Below, piece by piece: positions 24,066 to 36,473 of a DNA stretch of 64,000 nucleotides. A program made the position numbers and the translations under genes. The stretch covers positions 1,511,345 to 1,575,344 of the forward strand of contig BCIK01000002.1 in assembly GCA_039545295.1 (NCBI GenBank), read 5' to 3'. Positions within the stretch are counted from its first letter, which is position 1. Every line of letters begins with the position of its first letter. The DNA is from Udeniomyces pyricola (taxonomy: Eukaryota; Basidiomycota; Tremellomycetes; Cystofilobasidiales; Mrakiaceae). A model generated the notes under the pieces. It did no database searches. It saw only the letters and a program-made list of their open reading frames with translations, and was not told the DNA's origin.

Positions 24066-24652
24066 ATGGCCATGATATTATCGTCTTCTTGTCTTCGTGT
24101 GGTTTCATCGACCCAAGTTCACTCTTTGCAACAAGAAAAAGAAGAAGAAAAGCTGTTTGCTGCCCTCGCTGCAGCTTGGAAGTCGTAGCCAATCGCGCAT
24201 TTGATTTGGTAGTTTCGATCGGACAGTCAGTGTGAAAGGGGGGAATAAAAGTAAAACATAATGACAAGACCGAAATGCCAGCAATCAGGCAACGCAAGCG
24301 CGGCGCAGAGCGACCAAGCGAAAGATCAAGAACAAACAAACAAAGCAAACGAAACGAAACGAGGTAAGGTAAGGTTATAGCCCGTCGAAAGCCCATCAAG
24401 AAAACCCAAAAGTATAGAAAGGAGAAAACAAAAGTAACGTGAGGAAACGAAAATGCCCAGTATTACACACCCACCCACACACGTACGCTCTCTTCCCATC
24501 CCCCTCTCCTTTCCTCTCCCATTCTGATTCCTTTTTTCGTTCATTGTTTGACTTGTTCGCCTTCCTCGACCCGACCCTCCCCCCTCTCTTCTTCCCCCCG
24601 ACCCGCTTCCTCCTTCATCTCTCATAGATCTCGCACCACCATTCATCCCTCC
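24066..24652. other. Convergent intergenic region
   Basis: This lies between the uS5m stop and the stop of the RRM gene on the opposite strand. It is pyrimidine-rich near 24480-24650, with no gene that I can support. Confidence 0.5.
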
Positions 24653-27600
24653 TCACGCGCCCCCACCCGAGTTTCGTCGATCTCTCACCACCGTCTCCCT
24701 ATCCTTTTCCCCAATTCCGATATCGCTCTTCCGTTCGTCATCCTCCCCTTCGTCCTCTCCTCCTTCTCCTCCATGACTACCCGCCGCTAAACGGCCGTCT
24801 CCACTACGCAACCGATCGGCGTTGAGGGCCAGACTCTTCTTCGTCAGTTTGGCAAGCGATTGACCGACCTCGCTTCCATCGGAATGAGCCTCCTCGACCT
24901 CCACTGCCTCGCGGGCGGCGACAACTTGTGCGTCGCCGAGCTGAGGGAATGGGTAGCCCTCGCTGCCGCCGCCGTTCCGACCGCTGCTGGCAGTGGTGTT
25001 GGTGGAACCACCCGACGTCGTTCGGGAGGGCTGAGGAGGTTGATGAGTGGCCGAGGTATCACTCAGCTGCGACGAGGTAGTTTGTGACAGTGGCTGAGGA
25101 GGCTGTTGGTGTGACGGCTGATAGTGTAGGTGCTGTTGATGCTGGGGTTGATATTGCTGCTGCTGCTGCTGATAACGTTCCGACAGCTCGTGCATCGCAC
25201 CAAAACTCGTTGAGTACCCGCCCATAGCCATACCAAGGCCGGCACCCGGCGGACCGATTCCACCTGCTGCCCCACTCACGCCGAACCAGACCTGGCCAGG
25301 CGTTTCCATTCGCTGACGAGGGTAGCCAGCCTGCGGTGAAGAAGGAAAATAGGCATTGCCAGCAGGAGAAGAAAAGAGAATGGGTGCTCCCGGAGCGGGA
25401 TTCATGAACGGATTGTTGGCATGACGGAATACGGGCGGCGAATGTAGAGGAGAGTGCAGCGAGGGTGACATGGGATGCGGGTAGAGAGGTGGCGTTTGCT
25501 GGAGTTTTATAGAACGCGACTGTATGGTCAGCAAAGAATCTGTGGCGAAAGTGTCTGCTAGTCAAGCCGTCAAACTACTCACAGGAAAGGCGCCGAATTG
25601 GAACGAAGGCATGCTTGGAGTCATCAGCGGAAGGTTTCGCTGGATGGGACTCATCGCACCTATCGAACCCCCTTGATTTCCAGGTATATCGTTGCCAAAC
25701 ATGGGGTATGCTGGCGGTAACGCAATTCGTTGAGGATGGTTTGCTCGGGAATAATGAGGCACGGCAGGCTCAATCTGGGTGGTTACTGCCGCTCGACTTT
25801 GAGACAAGGCTTTATTCCCTGCCTCGGAGGAGAAGTTCGATGAGGGAGGCTGAGAGGCGGTCGACAAGTTGACCATAGGCTGCGAGCCGAGATGTTGCAC
25901 AAGCGGAGGTGGTTGAAACGGCGCATGGAATGGGCTCGAAGGTCCGTAGAAGGGCGAGGGAGGAGCATGGAACGGCGAAGGTGGTTCGTAGCCATAGAGG
26001 GGGTAAATCATGCCTATCGAAATCGGCGGAGGGCCACCATCGTGCGAACTGCGAGCTGACGTTTGTTGAGATGATGGGTGAGCGAAAGCCTGGTTCGCTT
26101 GAGGAGGGGGCGTTGGGTTCGATGGATTCGAGCGCATGTTGAAACCACCGTTGGCGCCACTGGATGCACCACCATTGAGGGTATGATTTTCGAATCGCTC
26201 AAGTCGGACCTGAAGCCTCCTCCCGTTAAACTCGTATCTGGAAAAATCATAGAGCGCTATGAGCGACCAGCTCCGTGTCTCACCGCCTGTGACTGGCCTA
26301 TCGACACAAAACTTACCCGTCGAACATGGTGATTCCGTTGGCAGCATCCTCGATGCTTCCATACATGACGTTACCATATCCCCGACTGCGGCCGTCGGGA
26401 CCCAACGCAACATCAGCACGAGTGATGTTGCCCGCACCTCGGAAGAGGTCCTTGAGATCTTGCCATTGTACATGGTAGGGAAGCTATCACACGCAATCGC
26501 AAAGGATATTGTCTGAGTGAGTTGTCACCCCATCGGTATTCAAGCGAGCGATGACAAGTAATCTAGGCACTCACGTTTCCCACAAACAGCACCTTGCCAG
26601 CAATGCCTCGAGACTGATTCGGCGAGACTCGGACGTTCGGGTAAGGTTGTTGGAGTGACTGGCCGAATTGTGGAGGCGGAGGTAGCGCGCCGAGATGAGA
26701 AGGTGGTGGTGCACGACTCGATCCTGTCGGTTGGCCAGTAGCGTTGACGCGAGAACCGTTGGTCGATTCGGCAGAGGTCGATAGGCTGGGCAACCCAGAG
26801 GATGCAGGCTTGGGAGTAGCGATATTGTGTCGTGTATCAGCCGTAGACACGGATAGTGCGGGAGAGATGGAACGCCCGAGATAGTCAGTACTGGAATGAC
26901 TCGAGGTTGGGATCGGACTGCCTGCAAAACCCGTGTTGGAAGCAGGTTGGGTAATCATTGCGGAGTGGTGTGGCAACAGCGGTAAAGGGTCGGATGCCAA
27001 CAATCCCTCCTTATGCGAGCTGACACCGGCAGATGCGGATCGATTGACTGATAACGGAGATGCGGTCGCCGGAAGAAAGGCATTAGAAGATGGCAATGCT
27101 GAGGTCGAATGCATTGGGATCACGTGGGGCGTCGGTTTGTTCGCCTCAGCAGACTGCGGGTGATGCAAAGGGACCAGAGGGCTCGATCCCACATTCGAAG
27201 GATGGATTTGATGGGAGAACGAAGGGTGAAGCTGTTGCGAATGTGATGACTTCATATTGCCCATCGGGTAAGACTGATGGTTCTGGTTGAGGGGGGGAGC
27301 GTGCTGTTCATACTCTGGCGGAAGTCGATCAGGCCGGACTTCGAGCACGCGGGTTTGCCAGTTGTAGCCGTGGAACATGTCTGAGAAGCAACTCGGCAGA
27401 ACATAACATGGGTTGCGGCAATGTTTAGGATAGAAGCATTGGCTCGGCTCAAAAGGGCGTCGATCGGGACTCACCAATGGCTCGAATCGCGTCCTCTCGG
27501 TTCTGCATGACAACGCTACCGTGACCCTTGCTTCGATTATCCGGACCAAGAACGACATCGCTTCGAAGAACAGTACCAGCGCGTCTGAAAAGATCCTTGA

Positions 27601-28438
27601 CATCTTGCCATCGAACTCGAAACGGCAGCTGTCGTGAGCAAGAAAGAGCGAAAGGTTGCAGGAGATGAGCGCGGTCTCTATCGTCTCGCACGGATTAACT
27701 ATATAGTTCAGCATTCCTTCAAATACACGTACGTTACCGACGAACAAACACGTCCGAGTGTCAGGCACCGAATTGGCGTGTCCGTTTCCCAGAGGTGTCG
27801 AGCTCCGGACTTGAGCAGAACCCGGCCGGGGCGATTGCGATGTCGCGAGAAGGATGATTTGATCGATATCAAGGGAACTCGGTGTTTGACTTTGAGTCTG
27901 ATGACAAAAAAAAAAAAAAAGATCATGCGTCAGGATCGCTGTGTATGCCGCGCATCAAAGTGTAAAGGTCGGCTAGACGGGTCATCCAGAAGCCCAGCGG
28001 CATTGACGCGTGCGCCTCTTGTTCGCGTCCACGTGAGCGCGAGGAGTCGCAGTCATAGAGTTCTCCGGGCGAACGTCAGCCGTCTATGACCAGCACCAAA
28101 TGAAGGGTCATGTCGAGAAAATGCCAGACAGCAAAACTGACCGTGTCGGTACGTTCCATCGCGTCGTCGCCCCGGCCAAGCCCAAAGCCATCTCGGCCCC
28201 GGGTAGGAGCTTGTAGGATGTTTCCACCGCTCCCTGTGCGGGCTATGGCAAAAGCACCTCCGTCTGGAGATGCAGATGAGGCAACCTGACGCCTCGGTAA
28301 GCTACTCGATCGATGGACAGGCGATCCGAGCGAGCCAGACGCGGGTAACGAAGGCGGGCTCAACTCGGCCAGAGCTGGGGAGGATGTCGATACCAGAGGG
28401 AGCGAGCCGCTGGAGCTAGGCGGGACCTGCTGCTGCAT
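24653..28438 (-). CDS. RNA-binding protein with two RRMs (Gbp2/Hrb1-like)
   Basis: Exons 28438-28142, 27897-27733, 27628-27475, 27380-26575, 26483-26317, 26237-25583 and 25519-24653 sum to 1036 residues. RRM1 starts at [20 protein letters not shown] (about residue 149), with RNP1-like KGHGSVVM. RRM2 starts at KVLFVGNLPYHVQWQDLKDL (about 468), with SRGYGNVMYG and the closing strand RRLQVRLER. In both, an intron falls directly after FVGN, so the RRM pair probably arose by duplication. Around them are long Ser/Pro, Gln- and His-rich disordered segments, including a QQQQQ stretch near 25150 and an acidic tail. The RRM sequences most resemble the SR-like shuttling proteins Gbp2/Hrb1, which accompany nuclear mRNA to export. 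That assignment is inference; being an RNA-binding protein is secure. Confidence 0.88.
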
Positions 28439-30123
28439 GGTACTCTTTGAAAGTAGTACAGAGTTTAGAGGGGAGATGATATAGGTGAGTTTCAGATTAC
28501 CAGTTGGACGGATAAGGTTGAGCGAACAGCGATAGGGGGAATGGAGATTGACGGAACGAGGGGGAAGGAGGGGAAGGGGAACGAATCGATCCGGCTAGAC
28601 GTGAGACAGGTGGGGAGGGGCACGAGGGAGAAAGGAAATAACGTCGCTCACAAGGGCAGCTCGCTCGACTGCAAGGGACTGAGGAGCTTGGAGCTTGGAG
28701 GGCAAGGATGTGCTGGGACCGATGGGGCTGTATGCAGAGTGGGATTGAATGGGATGGAGTAGGATGGTGATCGAACCGACGGTCGAGGCTCGGAGGGACG
28801 TATACGTACGTAGGGGGAAACTCGGTCGCAAGCGGCGGATTTACGAGTACTGATTTGTCGACGCTTAGTCGACTGGTCCCTTAGCTTAGATTGTTGTTTC
28901 ATGATCAATACGTACGTACGCGGTCTACATGCTACATAGCCAGTGCCAGGTCGATCGGATGACCACAAGTCATGCAGTCGGCACATCAGGGACGTTATGT
29001 ATATCATAGCCAGAGCTACATAGTACGTAGATCATGCAGTACCATCATCCCTGGCAGACCGCATATATAGTATACTACATCATACATCCCTCAACGGTCA
29101 TGACATCACAACTTGTCACAGCTATAAGTGCACGCCGCGCGCGGCCATGTATACGTAGTACGTACTTGCGCGCACGTACGTTGAACGAGCGAGCGGTCAC
29201 TGACGTGATACTGCAGGCTTACATTTAATCATTTGCCACCGTGGAGTAAGTGCCCGGGCGGAAATCAGACGCGTACGTACGTACACCATGTTGACCTTCA
29301 GTATTAGTATCCCCGTCTCACGCCAGACATGCGAAGCAAAGCCTAGACAAGACAAAAGACAAGATCAAAAAAGAGAAACACCTGTCGACGAAGCGTCGAC
29401 ATGGGTCCCGTCATATTGAGTGCATGTGGTGGAGTAGTGTTGAATTGAGAAAGGCGATGAGGGAAAGGGTTGAGGGGAATTTCCGACTGCCATCCGGCGA
29501 TGCACGCCTCCAACCACCCCCGGGCCCCCTCTTCCTCGGGCGCCCACACGAGCCGGCCGCCATCCTGGCAATCGTCGAACCTCCCCAAAAGGAGGTGAGA
29601 TTGCGTCCGGCGTCGAACACGAGCGAGAGCCCAAAGAATCGAACGGGGGAGCAGGGACAGAGAGAGGAAAAGGGCGAGTCGAGGACACTCTGAGGAACGG
29701 GAACGACATCGATGCTACTGAATGAGCTTGGACGTAGTTTTATGTCCCTCGTTCGGAGATTGTTAACTTCCGCTATGTGGAAGGAAGGAGGGAATACGAG
29801 GGGCGAATTGAGCTTTGTAGCGGTTTCGAAAAATGGATGGTCTCGTTGGAAGCCCGTCGTTCTGGGAGACGCTGGCTTGCGGGATGGGAGTTGGCTCACA
29901 ATTGCACAGCTCCTGATGCACAGCCCTTAGTCTCCACAACCTGCATCGACGCGTGCCGCGTGCCGCGTGCTTGTGTCGTGTTGCGCGCAACCCCCCACCC
30001 AGCTTCATCGACCATCTATCTCATAGTCGTGCGTCAGTGCACGGCCCTCAAATCAACCTGTATTAACATCAACCCCATCACCACCATCAACAACTTGCGT
30101 GATCTCCTACCTATCTGATTTTC
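28439..30123. promoter_or_regulatory. Long divergent intergenic region between RRM gene and AFI1
   Basis: At nearly 1.7 kb this is one of the longest spacers in the window. From 28798 to 29285 it carries many copies of the palindromic words TACGTA/CGTACG (near 28803, 28913, 29025, 29155-29180 and 29275). The AFI1 leader at 30030-30120 is CAT/CAAC-rich. A possible small minus-strand gene inside it (29301-29600) is listed separately. Confidence 0.4.
29301..29600 (-). CDS. Possible small gene or exon, unrecognised
   Basis: Reading the minus strand in one frame from about 29600 to 29383 gives a coherent globular-looking stretch (GRFDDCQDGGRLVWAPEEEG, then GWLEACIAGWQSEIPLNPF). A donor-like GTGTTT at 29382 could splice to GCTTTGCTTCGC at about 29343, ending with TAA at about 29304, but that intron would be only 39 bases. 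No convincing start was found: the frame is open further upstream only until a TAG near 29716, and another frame has an ATG near 29709. I do not recognise the protein. It may be one exon of a short gene or a chance frame in GC-rich DNA. Confidence 0.25.
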
Positions 30124-33100
30124 ATGGTCAACATCAGGCGATCTTCCACGAGGCTATCCGACATCGAGCCCGCTCCTCCTCCGCCCCCCACACAGGCCAG
30201 CTATGTCCTGCTCGCCGAGTTCAACATCGACCTCGGCCTCATCCTCGCCCATCAGTATCCTCAGCCAACGGGTATCAAAGAGTCTGTACGTTCCCAATAG
30301 ACCTCCATGACTTCAATAGATCATGGCCCACATAGCGTCCGCATCCTTTCCGGTCACCGCACCACGGCATTCACTGCTTACATTACTGTGCTTTGTCGGA
30401 CAACGCCTACGTCCGCATCACCAGACCCTTGCAGAGCTCATGATTCCTGACGGTGCTCACGGACGAGAGCGCGACTGGACCATGTTCCTTCTCAACCAGC
30501 ATCCTACTAATACGGTCGAGTGGCACCTTGAGTCTGACGATGATTCAAGCTTGCGTGCGGTAAGCAACATCGAGATGACCAGGCCAAGTCGCCGATGTAT
30601 CCGCTCAGTGTGCAACTTCGCTGATCATGGATGCAATCTATCTGGCGTGCGGTTCTGATACCTCATGACTATGTAGAAAAAAGATCTTCTCTACGTTATC
30701 AGTTGTGCCAAGACCAGGAAGGATGAATCCAAAAGGTGAGGGCCCCTTCGCGGCGTGTTTACCTCCGTCTCGTCTGAGCGGTTATGCGCTTCAATCACAT
30801 GCCTGACGCGTTCGCGACTCTGGTTCACCCATCGTGCATTGATGTAGAGGAGCAACTGTCAAGGCCATGGCGGTTTGTTCGCCCTTTCCGTATATCCACA
30901 TCTTCAAAGTGAGTGCAAACTTCTCGCTGATCCGTCGCGTTGTGGGAAAAATCGATGCGGCTCATTTATTGTCTTGCAATCTGATCTATACAGGGACCTC
31001 TCCTCTTTGCTCTCGAGGAGTACTTTGAGACAGAGTCACCTGAGGTACTCAAGAACCTCTACGAATGCCTCAACTCCATCGACACCTCGCTTATGCCTCA
31101 TTTGTCGCGCGAGGAGAAGATCATCCTTTCCGCCTCGTCCAAGATGTCCTTGTTTGCCGAAAAGTTCGAGAACATGGAAAGAGGAGGAACGATCAGTGCT
31201 AGCACAAGTGGTGGAGAAAGCCAAGGGATCGAGATGTTGACCGAAGGTGGAGACGCGTCGGTTGAGGGTGCAGAGCGTGCGTTTGTCAGGGCCAGCTTGG
31301 AAGAAGGGTCCTCGACTTTGGGGCCTACCCTGCATCGATCATCTGTGGTCAGTCTAGGTGCCGAAATTGAAGCTGGCATGGCCAAGATCAACCTTGACGG
31401 GTCGACTGAGGTGGATGGGATGCTCGACCCTTCAGCTACCTCGCCATCATCCCTTGCCCCTCCATCCCAGTATCTGAATCACGACCCCAATGCGACACCT
31501 ACTTCTTCGACCGCTCCATCTATGACCCAACCAAACATACCCTCGCGTACTCGACAAACCTCCTCGGGCTCTCACGTGTCGACCTCGACATTTTCTACCT
31601 CGTATCGCGGCCGTCTCTCTGCTGTCTCATCACCTGACCCTAGCTCCAGGTTGGGCACTAACGGGGCCAAAGGGACGCGTGACACTCATTTCTTCACAGC
31701 TCATGCTACTTTCAGAAAAACTAAGTCACCCTCCAACGGGGGGGATGTTGAAGACGACGATGACGGCGTGCAGCAGGCAAGGGATACCATTCCGTTTCCG
31801 TTTCAGATTCCCATGGACTCGTTTGATGAGGAGGTTGGCCGCGTAAGTCAATACCAGCTCATTCCAGATGGTTCGACTGAGTGCACTGCTGTACATGAAC
31901 CTCTCGCTCATTTGATCTTGTGCGTGTCCGTTCGTCCGGCGCGAAGTGCGACATCTCGGAACTTGTCAAGAAGTTCATCAACCCGCCACATTCCTTTCCG
32001 CCGCCCTACATTCCATCATTACACACATCGCTTGCCCACACCAATCCCGTCATCCTCCTAATCAACGCTCTTCTGACTCAGCGACGCATCATCTTTCTCG
32101 GTCACAAGCAAGCGGCCGAAGTCGTCGCTCGATACGTCCTCACAGCATGCGCGCTCGTCTCTGGCAACGGCGCATTGCTGAGGGGCTTCACGCGTCGAGC
32201 CTTTCCCTATACTAACCTGACACAGATCGATATCCTCGATGAGATGTGAGCTCAAATCTGGTTGAGACGGCTCGCTCGCTTTCGCGATGAAATTGATAAT
32301 GACTGATATAAACACCCCATTTTCTCTCAGACCGGGCTTCATTGCGGGCGTGACCAACCCTCGATTCGAGGATCTCACCTCGCGGTGGGATGTTTGTTGC
32401 AACATCGTCACCGGACGTATCACTGTTTCCAAAGATATCAAACCCGACTCTTGGAGCCATCCTGGTCATGCGTCGTCGCTCTCCCAATCATCCACGTCCT
32501 CTGCTGCGGCAGCGTCGACAACGTCATTACCCCATCCATCTTCTCTGGGTATGGCAAGTCTACCACCCATACCCCCTGTCCCATTGACAAACCCTTCTTC
32601 TGGCACCAGTCACGTCATAGATCGCAGAGGATCGAGTGGAACAGATCAAAATGCGCACGTTGGGAACGGGGAGTACGGTAGCAACGGTGGAGCGAGTGAG
32701 AGTCGAGACAGCAGTGAGATCGTGGCGACCAAGCCGAGAAGTCTACGAAGCGATTCCAACGGCAATGGGATCGGCGGTGCAATTACACTTGGCTCGATGG
32801 ACAGGGAGAGGATTGACGGCTGTGGGAACAGCGGTGACTTGATTGATGCGTCATTCATCGACAAGGTTCGTAGCCCTCCATGGCATTGATTAGGTATACA
32901 AGTCGGTATGGGCTGGTTTGCTAACATTCTTTCCTCATTCGTTGCTACTGCCTAGCTGTCAGATCTTGTTCACGGTCACCCGTCACGGCACCTTGTCCAA
33001 GCATACTGTACAGATTACATCCGATCCTTTTTGAAGATTGCCTCGCGCCATTTCGAAGAAACCGCCGGTCGAGCGCCCTCAGGTGAACATGTCTGGTACC

Positions 33101-34129
33101 CCTGTGTGCGGCTTGAGAACGTTGACGATCCGAACTCGATGAGATTAGGGAGTGGGGCGTTGCTGTTGGATGGCAAGAGCTCTTCGGTGCGAGAATACGT
33201 AGGCGGAAATGGTATCAAGCGAATCGAGGGTTGGAAGGCTAGTCGGAGTTACGAGCTTTGGAAAGAGGTATGTTTCGTGTGACGTAGCTTTATGTTTGGA
33301 CACTCTGCCGTTGCTCGCGTAACTTGCTCCCACTGATTCACACATTTTCCAACACAACAGGATTTCAATGGGCCACATCGTCCCACGATCGCTCTAGACT
33401 TTTCACATCAAATGACACGCCTTAGACGAACCCAGAGCAATACCCCGCAATACCTTGAGCGTCTTTATCGCGTCCTGGCCACAAGACTCCACACTTACGA
33501 GCAAACAGTACATGTGTGTATTCCTTCTGCGTCGTGTCTTCCTGATCTTGAAATTCGACGCTTGAGTGAATGAACTGATTTATCCGACGTCGCGTTCCGG
33601 TTTCGTCTTCATAGATCCTTTCGAATCTTCCGCTCGCTTGGCATCAGGGCGAAGAAGGCCTGAAACCGCTGATATGCGGTCTCTACCACACCGATCGACA
33701 TATCCGAGGTCACACTCTAGACTTTTTGGATCATCTGCAGCGGTTTCCAGTACGTTTGCCACTCCATTTTTCTTTGTTTTCACCCATTTTCGTTCATCGA
33801 GATGTCCGATAGAGTGCCTTGCCTCATCATACGTCCTTTCCCTTCCTTCTGCGCCGTTCTTGCTATAAAAAAAAAAACACCCAATCGTGCTACTCTGTTG
33901 GGCCAACTTTTCCCTTTTCGTCGCATCTCGTCAGATTGGTATCGCGTACCTCCAAGCCTTGTCATTTGTCGACCGGGAGCAGTACCGACAGTTGGCGGAA
34001 CAAAGGGGGATGACTCTCGATCGCGTCCGGTGGCAAGTCTGGGAGGAGCAGGCGGAGGAAGCAGATACGCCACCTGGCGAAGAAGGAGAGATCTCCGCCG
34101 CCGACACGAGAGAGACTGTTCCGGTTTAA
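30124..34129 (+). CDS. AFI1: Afi1 family Arf3-docking / polarity protein
   Basis: Exons 30124-30285, 30425-30559, 30677-30735, 30848-30908, 30994-31842, 31947-32245, 32331-32865, 32956-33267, 33361-33513, 33615-33749 and 33935-34129 encode 964 residues. The N-terminal Afi1 docking domain shows YVLLAEFNIDLGLILAHQYP and LAELMIPDGAHGRERDWTMF. The DENN-like SPA (stabilisation of polarity axis) region follows with NPVILLINALLTQRRIIFLG, GFTRRAFPYTNL and PGFIAGVTNPRFE. Between them is a Ser/Thr-rich disordered insert (about residues 180-400), and a second near 32470-32800. In yeast Afi1 binds the GTPase Arf3 at the plasma membrane and helps set polarised growth. The intron 31843-31946 was chosen because it restores CDISELVKKF in frame; reading through gives no family match. 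Confidence 0.9.
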
Positions 34130-34294
34130 GTGCTGAGGATAGTAGGGATGAGGGGGAAGGAGGGGAAGGGGGGGGGAGGGAAGAAGGGGATACTTGGTAA
34201 TTTTTGACGACTCTCACGAAAATTGATGCATGTCTCAAGGCCAAATCCCCTCGACGAGTGGATAACCGAAGAAACAGGAGGCATGTCATAACAT

Positions 34295-36278
34295 TCATGG
34301 TACTACCAGGCTTTGACTCTCAGTTCGTCTTGCCAGCAGCGTTTCCTCCATGGGCTCCAGAAGCAGCCTCTGAACCCAACCAGTAGGCGGAAAGTCTTTG
34401 TTCCATTGGTTGTGGAGATGCAGGGAAAAGACGCCTCGGTCGGATCGCCAGTCGAACGTTCGCTGAAAGAATGATATTAATTATATATAAAAAAAGACAG
34501 TCAGACACGATGTCATGGTTCTGAGTTGCTCGTGTGCTTTTTTGATGGACCCGTAGCAGTGGATCATGGAGGGTTGGACATCGAAGTATCTAAAGCGGGA
34601 AAGAGCTTACTTTGAGTTCGGCCTCGCCTCCATCAGCCCATCGTCTACCTCCCCACCAACTGGGATCTTTCTCGAAGGGGTCCGGTACGCGTTTATCGGT
34701 TCGGCAATTTCTTGGATCGGCAAAACACCATGGAAGGACTTGGAAAGGGACGATACCTTGGTTGACGAGTCGCCGCCAGGCCTTGGAGTAAAGGTGGGAG
34801 CCCCAAGTGGTCGTTGATGGAGAAGGTGGTGGGGAATGGGCGATGAGCGAGAGGAACGTGCAGAGGAAAGGAGAGTAACGGTGAAAATGCATCAGGGCGC
34901 CGTTGAGGGATTGATAGGGTTTGTCTTAACGATGTTTGGAGTCAAATTAAGAGAGTAGATTTAGTATGCATCCGATGGTAGCTGACGAACAGAAAACAAG
35001 CGTGCTCGCGACTGAAGACGCACTGTAGCAGTCCCATTGAGTGACCCATTCGTCTTCGAGGAGGACCTGGACACTGCGGACGAGGATCATGTCCATGTCG
35101 ACCCACACGCCTCCAACATTCCACAGTACGAGCAGTCGGATGAGGTCTCCGTCGAGCCAAGCCCGGTCATCCGCAAGACCGATGGTACCACCTAAGAGAT
35201 CGGTCCGACCTTCAAGCGCGGTCCCTCGGGCGAGAGCGAGGACATCGACGCTCCGGAATTCGAGATTGGCTGGATACTGGTCCAGCAGGCTAGCAAGCAC
35301 AGGAGAGATGGCAGGGAGGTCACCGTTACTCCAAAGGATAAAGGTCGAATGCGATAGGGGCTGGGTCGCGAGGAAAGACTTGAGTGTCCAGGCTTGTCTT
35401 TCGGTGAACGGCGCGAGGTCAGCACGCCAGTAAGAGTGGAAGGTGACCTTTTTGAGAGGCACGAGAGGAGATGGTTGAAGGAGGTTTGAGAATGCGAAGC
35501 AGTCGTGGTGGTGAGTGAGGGCGAGCGTGGATTGAAGGGAGACGTGTGATGGGGCATGGGAGAGCGGGGAAGAATAGTTCCAAGTTGAAGGCGTGTTGGC
35601 GGAGAGCTGAAGGGATTCCGGCGAGAAACACGTCGATGGCAGGTCCAAAGGCGGGTTGGCAAGGGAGAGGACTTCATCTTGTATCCATTGCCTCGGATAT
35701 ACTGAAAATTCGACCTGAAGCTCCCATATCCATCGGAAGCATCCCAACAATCCGACGAGAACCATCAAGACCAGTCTAGCGAGCGTCGGCCAGTTGATGC
35801 CCCATTCGCCTAGTAGCCGTTCGCGCCAGGTCAACTCCCTCCTCTTCCTTTTGGAAAATGACCTTGAGTGAGCTGAGCGATGGCCGGTGAGATAGGGTAT
35901 TGAAGACCGTCGAGCGTGTAAGGGCGACGGAGAGAGGTCGGCAAGATGGGTTGGGGTGCCTGGAGAGGAAGTGTAGAATGGAAGGCGGGAAAACAGCGAG
36001 GAGAATATGGTAGGTGGGGGTGGAACATGCCGGTTGTAGGTCTGTGAGTTGTTGTGGGAATGTCCTAGGAGGGGAGACAGGGCTGATGTAAGAGATGCAA
36101 CAAGGCAGGAGGGCAGATCTCAGTATCGTCATCAGGAAGGAAGGCGGTTTAGTTTCCGACCTATAATCCGTCAGACAGTCCACTGACCAGGCATGTCGAG
36201 TCCGTTATGGCGGACTCGGGTGCTGAGAGGATCATGACTGGAGGAGGCATAGGTAGTCGGGAGCTCGGTGTCGGACAT
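34295..36278 (-). CDS. GT32-type Golgi glycosyltransferase (DXD)
   Basis: Exons 36278-36188, 36064-35024, 34924-34611 and 34462-34295 encode 537 residues. A cytosolic tail of about 120 basic, Ser/Pro-rich residues precedes one membrane anchor (TLARLVLMVLVGLLGCFRWIW, about 123-143), the layout of a type II Golgi enzyme. The catalytic part has a WSNGD strand, the sugar-binding GGVWVDMDMI with the metal-binding Asp-Met-Asp at 353-355, then QWDCYNKPYQSLNGALMHF and the C-terminal LHNQWNKDFP. These match the Gly_transf_sug/alpha-1,4-type GT32 family, which includes Och1-like mannosyltransferases and Sur1/Csg1-type enzymes. Donor and acceptor sugars cannot be told. The first-exon join restores one open frame from an ATG through the basic tail. 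Confidence 0.85.
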
Positions 36279-36473
36279 GTCGGCCAGGGGGTTAACTGCA
36301 GTTGGCGATCGTCGTTGTCGGTCGAAAGCGTAGCGATGGGAATTCGGCTGTATGCGCTGTCTCCGTAGATGACGATGATGATGATGCATCGAGCATGATG
36401 CCCTGCACAACTCTACATGCACATCTTGATTCAGTCAACCAACCTCAAACCCATAACCAACACCCAACGCACC

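Noticed and set aside
29424..29899. Several other open frames in the GC-rich spacer
   Set aside because: They overlap one another on both strands and show no family features; at most one can be real.
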